32,588 nt of DNA from Marinobacter sp. (GTDB taxonomy: Bacteria; Pseudomonadota; Gammaproteobacteria; Pseudomonadales; Oleiphilaceae): the NCBI GenBank assembly GCA_018623515.1, contig JAAZVL010000017.1, positions 1-32,588 on the forward strand. Direction: 5' to 3'. The notes beneath the pieces were generated by a model. It saw only the letters and a program-made list of their open reading frames with translations, ran no database searches and was not told the origin of the DNA. Both the position numbers and the translations under genes were made by a program. Positions 27,581 through 32,588 of the stretch are shown in pieces; position 1 is the first letter of the stretch; each line of letters begins with the position of its first letter.

Positions 27581-27610
27581 GGGGTCAGATGAAAGCTTTC
27601 ATCTGACCCC
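27581..27610 (+). repeat. REP-like 30-nt hairpin, subtype B (copy 5), perfect palindrome
   Basis: ggggtcagatgaaagctttcatctgacccc is its own reverse complement. Confidence 0.93.
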
Positions 27611-27618
27611 AACTTCCA

Positions 27619-28284
27619 TCAACCACCCGAAAGCGACTGATCCGAAGGATCGATCTCCATCTGCTGGATCGCGATCACTGCCTGGGTCCGGTTACGAACC
27701 CCCAGCTTCCGGAATACTGCGGTGATATGAGCCTTGATGGTCGCCTCGGAGACATCCAGATCATAGGCGATCTGTTTGTTCAGAAGCCCTTCGGCCAGCA
27801 TGCCCAGCACCCGGAACTGCTGCGGAGTCAGTGACGCCAGACGTTCGGAGAAGTCCGTCGACTCGGACTGCATCCGTTCGATCCTCTCTGCCACCCCCTC
27901 CGGCAGCCAGACATCCCCTTCCAGGACCGCCTGAATCGCCTCGGTAATGGTCGGCAGCGGCGCCGACTTCGGAATGAAGCCGGACGCCCCGTAGTCGATC
28001 GAGCGGCGCATCACCTGCAGTTCCTCTGATCCTGACACCACCACCACCGGCAAGCCCGGATACTGCCCGCGCATGAACACGAGCCCGGAGAAGCCGTGGG
28101 CACCCGGCATGTTCAGGTCCAGCAGAACCAGATCCGCGTCCGGGTGCGACTCTACCGCCGCCTGCAGTGACTTGATGCTGTCGACTTCCACCGTCTTGGC
28201 ATCCGGCACCGCCTGACTGACCGCCTGCTTCAATGCTGCTCGGAACAGCGGGTGATCATCAGCGACGATAATTGTTTGTGTCAT
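27619..28284 (-). CDS. NarL/LuxR-type response regulator, ErdR/AgmR-like
   Basis: IIVADDHPLFRAALKQAV receiver, LVLLDLNMPGAHG, C-terminal HTH LTPQQFRVLGMLAEGLLNKQIAYDLDVSEATIKAHITAVFRKLGVRNRTQAV; adjacent to acs. Confidence 0.9.
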   Translation of the reverse strand: MTQTIIVADDHPLFRAALKQAVSQAVPDAKTVEVDSIKSLQAAVESHPDADLVLLDLNMPGAHGFSGLVFMRGQYPGLPVVVVSGSEELQVMRRSIDYGASGFIPKSAPLPTITEAIQAVLEGDVWLPEGVAERIERMQSESTDFSERLASLTPQQFRVLGMLAEGLLNKQIAYDLDVSEATIKAHITAVFRKLGVRNRTQAVIAIQQMEIDPSDQSLSGG

Positions 28285-28323
28285 TCAACAGATTCCTCAC
28301 AGGTTATTGGCTGACAGCCGGCC

Positions 28324-30273
<1,950 letters not shown>

Positions 30274-30572
30274 TGTGCTCCCCCTTTGAGTTAGAGTCTG
30301 TTGTCATTATCGGTTTTAAAAAACAGAGCGATCGGGCCTCTCCGGCCCGGAAGACGGATAGTGGTAGTTCAACATGTGTGCCACCACACAATGAATTAGA
30401 CTAACGTCCTAATGTGCCTGCACTTTTAGCCCTAAACTGACGGCAAACTGCAACAAACGGCTGGAAAAAACACAAACTGAGAAGCTATCTTGAGGATAGT
30501 CCGGGACAGGAAAATCGCCAGTAAAAATGACCGGATCCGGTTAGTGCCACCGGATCCGTATACCCGGCCGGG

Positions 30573-32114
30573 TCAGGCCGCTTTCTTTTTACGGTCGCGG
30601 GCTGTGCGCAAACTGTACAGTTTTCGTTCCTTCAGGGCATAGCGATTCAGGCCGGCGAGGTGAATCTTGCGCAGATACATTGACCAGTCAATCTGGCGCG
30701 CATCCACGGGGAACAGCGCCTGATCCAGGCTGCCCATTTTCTCTGAAAGGCCCAGCAACTCGTCATTCCGGAAAATATAGTCCGGCGCGGTATAGAAGCC
30801 GAAGATTGTCGCCAGCGAGCGGGTGGTATCCAGATTCCGAAGCATCTTCAGTTCCCGGGTGTGGCCCAGCAGCTTCAGCAGCCGGTCCGTCAGCCGAAGC
30901 GGGATACGAACACCGCCAACCACCGTGTCGAACAGCTTACGATTCACTGCCACAAAAGGCTTGGTGGGCTGACGATAGAACAGTTGGTCGTACTCGGCAT
31001 AATTGCTTTTCGACTCGGCCATGAGGTGGTCGATGAACTCGCCCAGGGAAATCGGATTGGAACTGCCGCTGCAGCATTGGTAGATACGGTGATCTGCCGG
31101 CTCGGACAGCGCCTCGGCGAGCCCCAGGATGATCGCGTTCGCCACCAGATCCACCGGAATCACGTCGATGACACCGGAGCGCTTGCCCGGAAACAGCGTG
31201 ACCTTCTCTCGGGCATAAGCCAGGATGATCGCGTCCGCCACTTTTACGCCCTCGATCCAGCCCGGAGCCGGCTCCTCCAGCGCACTCTCGATGATGGAGG
31301 GGCGAACGATAGTCAGCGGGCGACCCTGCAGCGCTTTCATCAGCCGCTGTTCGCCAAGCCACTTGGTGAAGGTGTAGGTGTCACTCCAGCCATACCGATT
31401 GGCTTCCTGGATCCCCAGCTCCACCAGTTTCTTTTCGAGGAGTTTGCCGGAATAACGCGAGCGGACATCGGCAATCTTGTCGTCGAGCAGGTTCACCAAC
31501 TCGTCAATCTCGAAATAACCATGTTCGCTCCGGGGAATGGCTTCGCCAGCGGGCTTGATGACGGACTCGGTCACCTGCCCTGCATTCATCCCGTTCACGT
31601 AACAGGTAGAAACCTGAATCACCGTCAGTTCGCGGTTGCTGAGCGCCAGTTCGGCGAGATTGTCCAGGCAGAGCGTGTTGATGGCCAGAGCCTTGTCGAG
31701 CTCCTCCCGGAAATTCACACTCGCGGCAGAGTTGATCACCGCATCCAGACCGGAGGCCAGGGTGTTGAAATCCTTCCGGGGCAAGCCGAAGCAGGGTTCG
31801 GTCACTTCTCCGGTGACACAATGGACCTTGTCTTCAATAAAGGCCTCGAAACCTTCGGAATCCTCCGCACGCAAGCGCTCGAACACGGACGACGTGGCGA
31901 TTTCGTTCAGAAACCGGCCACGGGCATCCGGGTGACGCTTGTTCCCCCGAATGAGCAGGTGCACACCACCAATGTCCGGCACAGTCCGGATCAATTTCTC
32001 CAGGACAACCTTGCCCAGAAAACCGGTGGTTCCGGTCACCAGGACCTGCTTGCCGCGAAGTGCATCGAGTACCTTCGATGAGGATACTTCGGGGGTGAAT
32101 TGCTTTGTTGCCAT
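30573..32114 (-). CDS. Fatty acyl-CoA reductase (alcohol-forming, Marinobacter FAR-like)
   Basis: ORF 30573..32279 with probable ATG at 32114 giving 513 aa; VLVTGTTGFLGKVVLEKLIR, YGWSDTYTFTKWLGEQ, RPSIIESALEEPAPGWIEGVKVADAI; closely resembles remembered Marinobacter FAR sequence. Confidence 0.9.
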   Translation of the reverse strand: MATKQFTPEVSSSKVLDALRGKQVLVTGTTGFLGKVVLEKLIRTVPDIGGVHLLIRGNKRHPDARGRFLNEIATSSVFERLRAEDSEGFEAFIEDKVHCVTGEVTEPCFGLPRKDFNTLASGLDAVINSAASVNFREELDKALAINTLCLDNLAELALSNRELTVIQVSTCYVNGMNAGQVTESVIKPAGEAIPRSEHGYFEIDELVNLLDDKIADVRSRYSGKLLEKKLVELGIQEANRYGWSDTYTFTKWLGEQRLMKALQGRPLTIVRPSIIESALEEPAPGWIEGVKVADAIILAYAREKVTLFPGKRSGVIDVIPVDLVANAIILGLAEALSEPADHRIYQCCSGSSNPISLGEFIDHLMAESKSNYAEYDQLFYRQPTKPFVAVNRKLFDTVVGGVRIPLRLTDRLLKLLGHTRELKMLRNLDTTRSLATIFGFYTAPDYIFRNDELLGLSEKMGSLDQALFPVDARQIDWSMYLRKIHLAGLNRYALKERKLYSLRTARDRKKKAA

Positions 32115-32161
32115 GGACGAACTCCTTCTCTGACTGAACGGATTAGCCGGATCAATAACTG

Positions 32162-32179
32162 TCGGGGCGTCGGCCCCGA
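32162..32179 (-). other. GC-rich hairpin in the putative 5' leader of the fatty acyl-CoA reductase gene
   Basis: tcggggc-gtcg-gccccga, about 50 nt upstream of the ATG on the minus strand. Confidence 0.5.
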
Positions 32180-32335
32180 ACCAAATCCAACCTTGCACCG
32201 AATGCCGTGCATATTGCGGGCCACTGCGCCCTTCTTTGCGATCAATGTTTGCACAATCTCCGTGACAACACGGTGACAAACCGCAAAATTACGACACAAA
32301 AAACGTACAAATGAAATGACCAAAAAGGAGGCATA

Positions 32336-32584
32336 TCAGAAGTGGTCTGTGCCGTGACTGGCGAGCGCCCGAAGCAACTGATCAAGGGATACGTCGGCCG
32401 GCTGCTCCCGTAAAGCCCGCACCAGTCGCTCCTGCTCGCCCGGGCTGATGCGGTCAAACAGTGGGGCGGATGTTTCAGCCGGCGCAGCGGCTGGCGCCTC
32501 GGGGTTCTCATCCTCCGGAGGCGTAATCTGGTCTGCCAGATGCCTTAAATGTGTGGCCATGTGTTGCCGGTCCCCCGGCTGCAT
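32336..32584 (-). CDS. Hypothetical protein (start uncertain; may extend beyond the window)
   Basis: ORF of 82 aa ending ...SLDQLLRALASHGTDHF; frame stays open close to the window edge. Confidence 0.4.
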   Translation of the reverse strand: MQPGDRQHMATHLRHLADQITPPEDENPEAPAAAPAETSAPLFDRISPGEQERLVRALREQPADVSLDQLLRALASHGTDHF

Positions 32585-32588
32585 GTTC

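Noticed and set aside
20071-27610. CRISPR array interpretation of the repeats
   Set aside because: Repeats are palindromic, spaced by kilobases or in pairs, with intervening genes and no cas genes; not a CRISPR array.
30530-30554. accggatccggt palindrome with a repeated accggatccg after the acyl-CoA reductase gene
   Set aside because: Short and without a T-tract; could be part of a 3' hairpin but evidence is too weak to call a feature.
30861-32081. 406-aa plus-strand ORF antisense to the fatty acyl-CoA reductase
   Set aside because: Fully antisense to a recognised enzyme gene; no recognisable domain; shadow ORF.

Overview
The window reads as an ordinary chromosomal segment of a marine gammaproteobacterium. 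It is most likely Marinobacter-like, judged from a 513-aa protein that closely resembles my recollection of Marinobacter fatty acyl-CoA reductases. I see no rRNA, tRNA, CRISPR array, transposase or prophage. The genes are lipid, acyl-CoA and amino/quaternary-amine metabolism modules: (i) a minus-strand block SDR / histidine phosphatase / APH-type phosphotransferase / SDR / acyl-CoA dehydrogenase with a divergent LysR gene; (ii) an osmoprotectant-type (Opu/QAT) ABC transporter operon followed by a nitrilase-family hydrolase, amidohydrolase, alpha/beta hydrolase, GlxA-type AraC regulator, MmgE/PrpD protein and a 1024-aa FAD/Fe-S oxidoreductase; (iii) an EAL protein, a tartrate/isopropylmalate-type dehydrogenase and a class III aminotransferase; (iv) acs with an ErdR-like response regulator; (v) the fatty acyl-CoA reductase. 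The most interesting signal is non-coding. A family of 30-nt palindromic REP-like hairpins, core GGGGTCNGAWGAA-N4-TTCWTCNGACCCC, occurs 7 times at 5 intergenic loci. Two loci are tandem doublets with the same subtype order. The one subtype-defining base pair is compensated, and mismatches recur at a single fixed stem position. A second, unrelated structured element (115 bp, perfect 29-bp terminal inverted arms, two nested mini-hairpins) lies inside the acyl-CoA dehydrogenase/SDR gene block.
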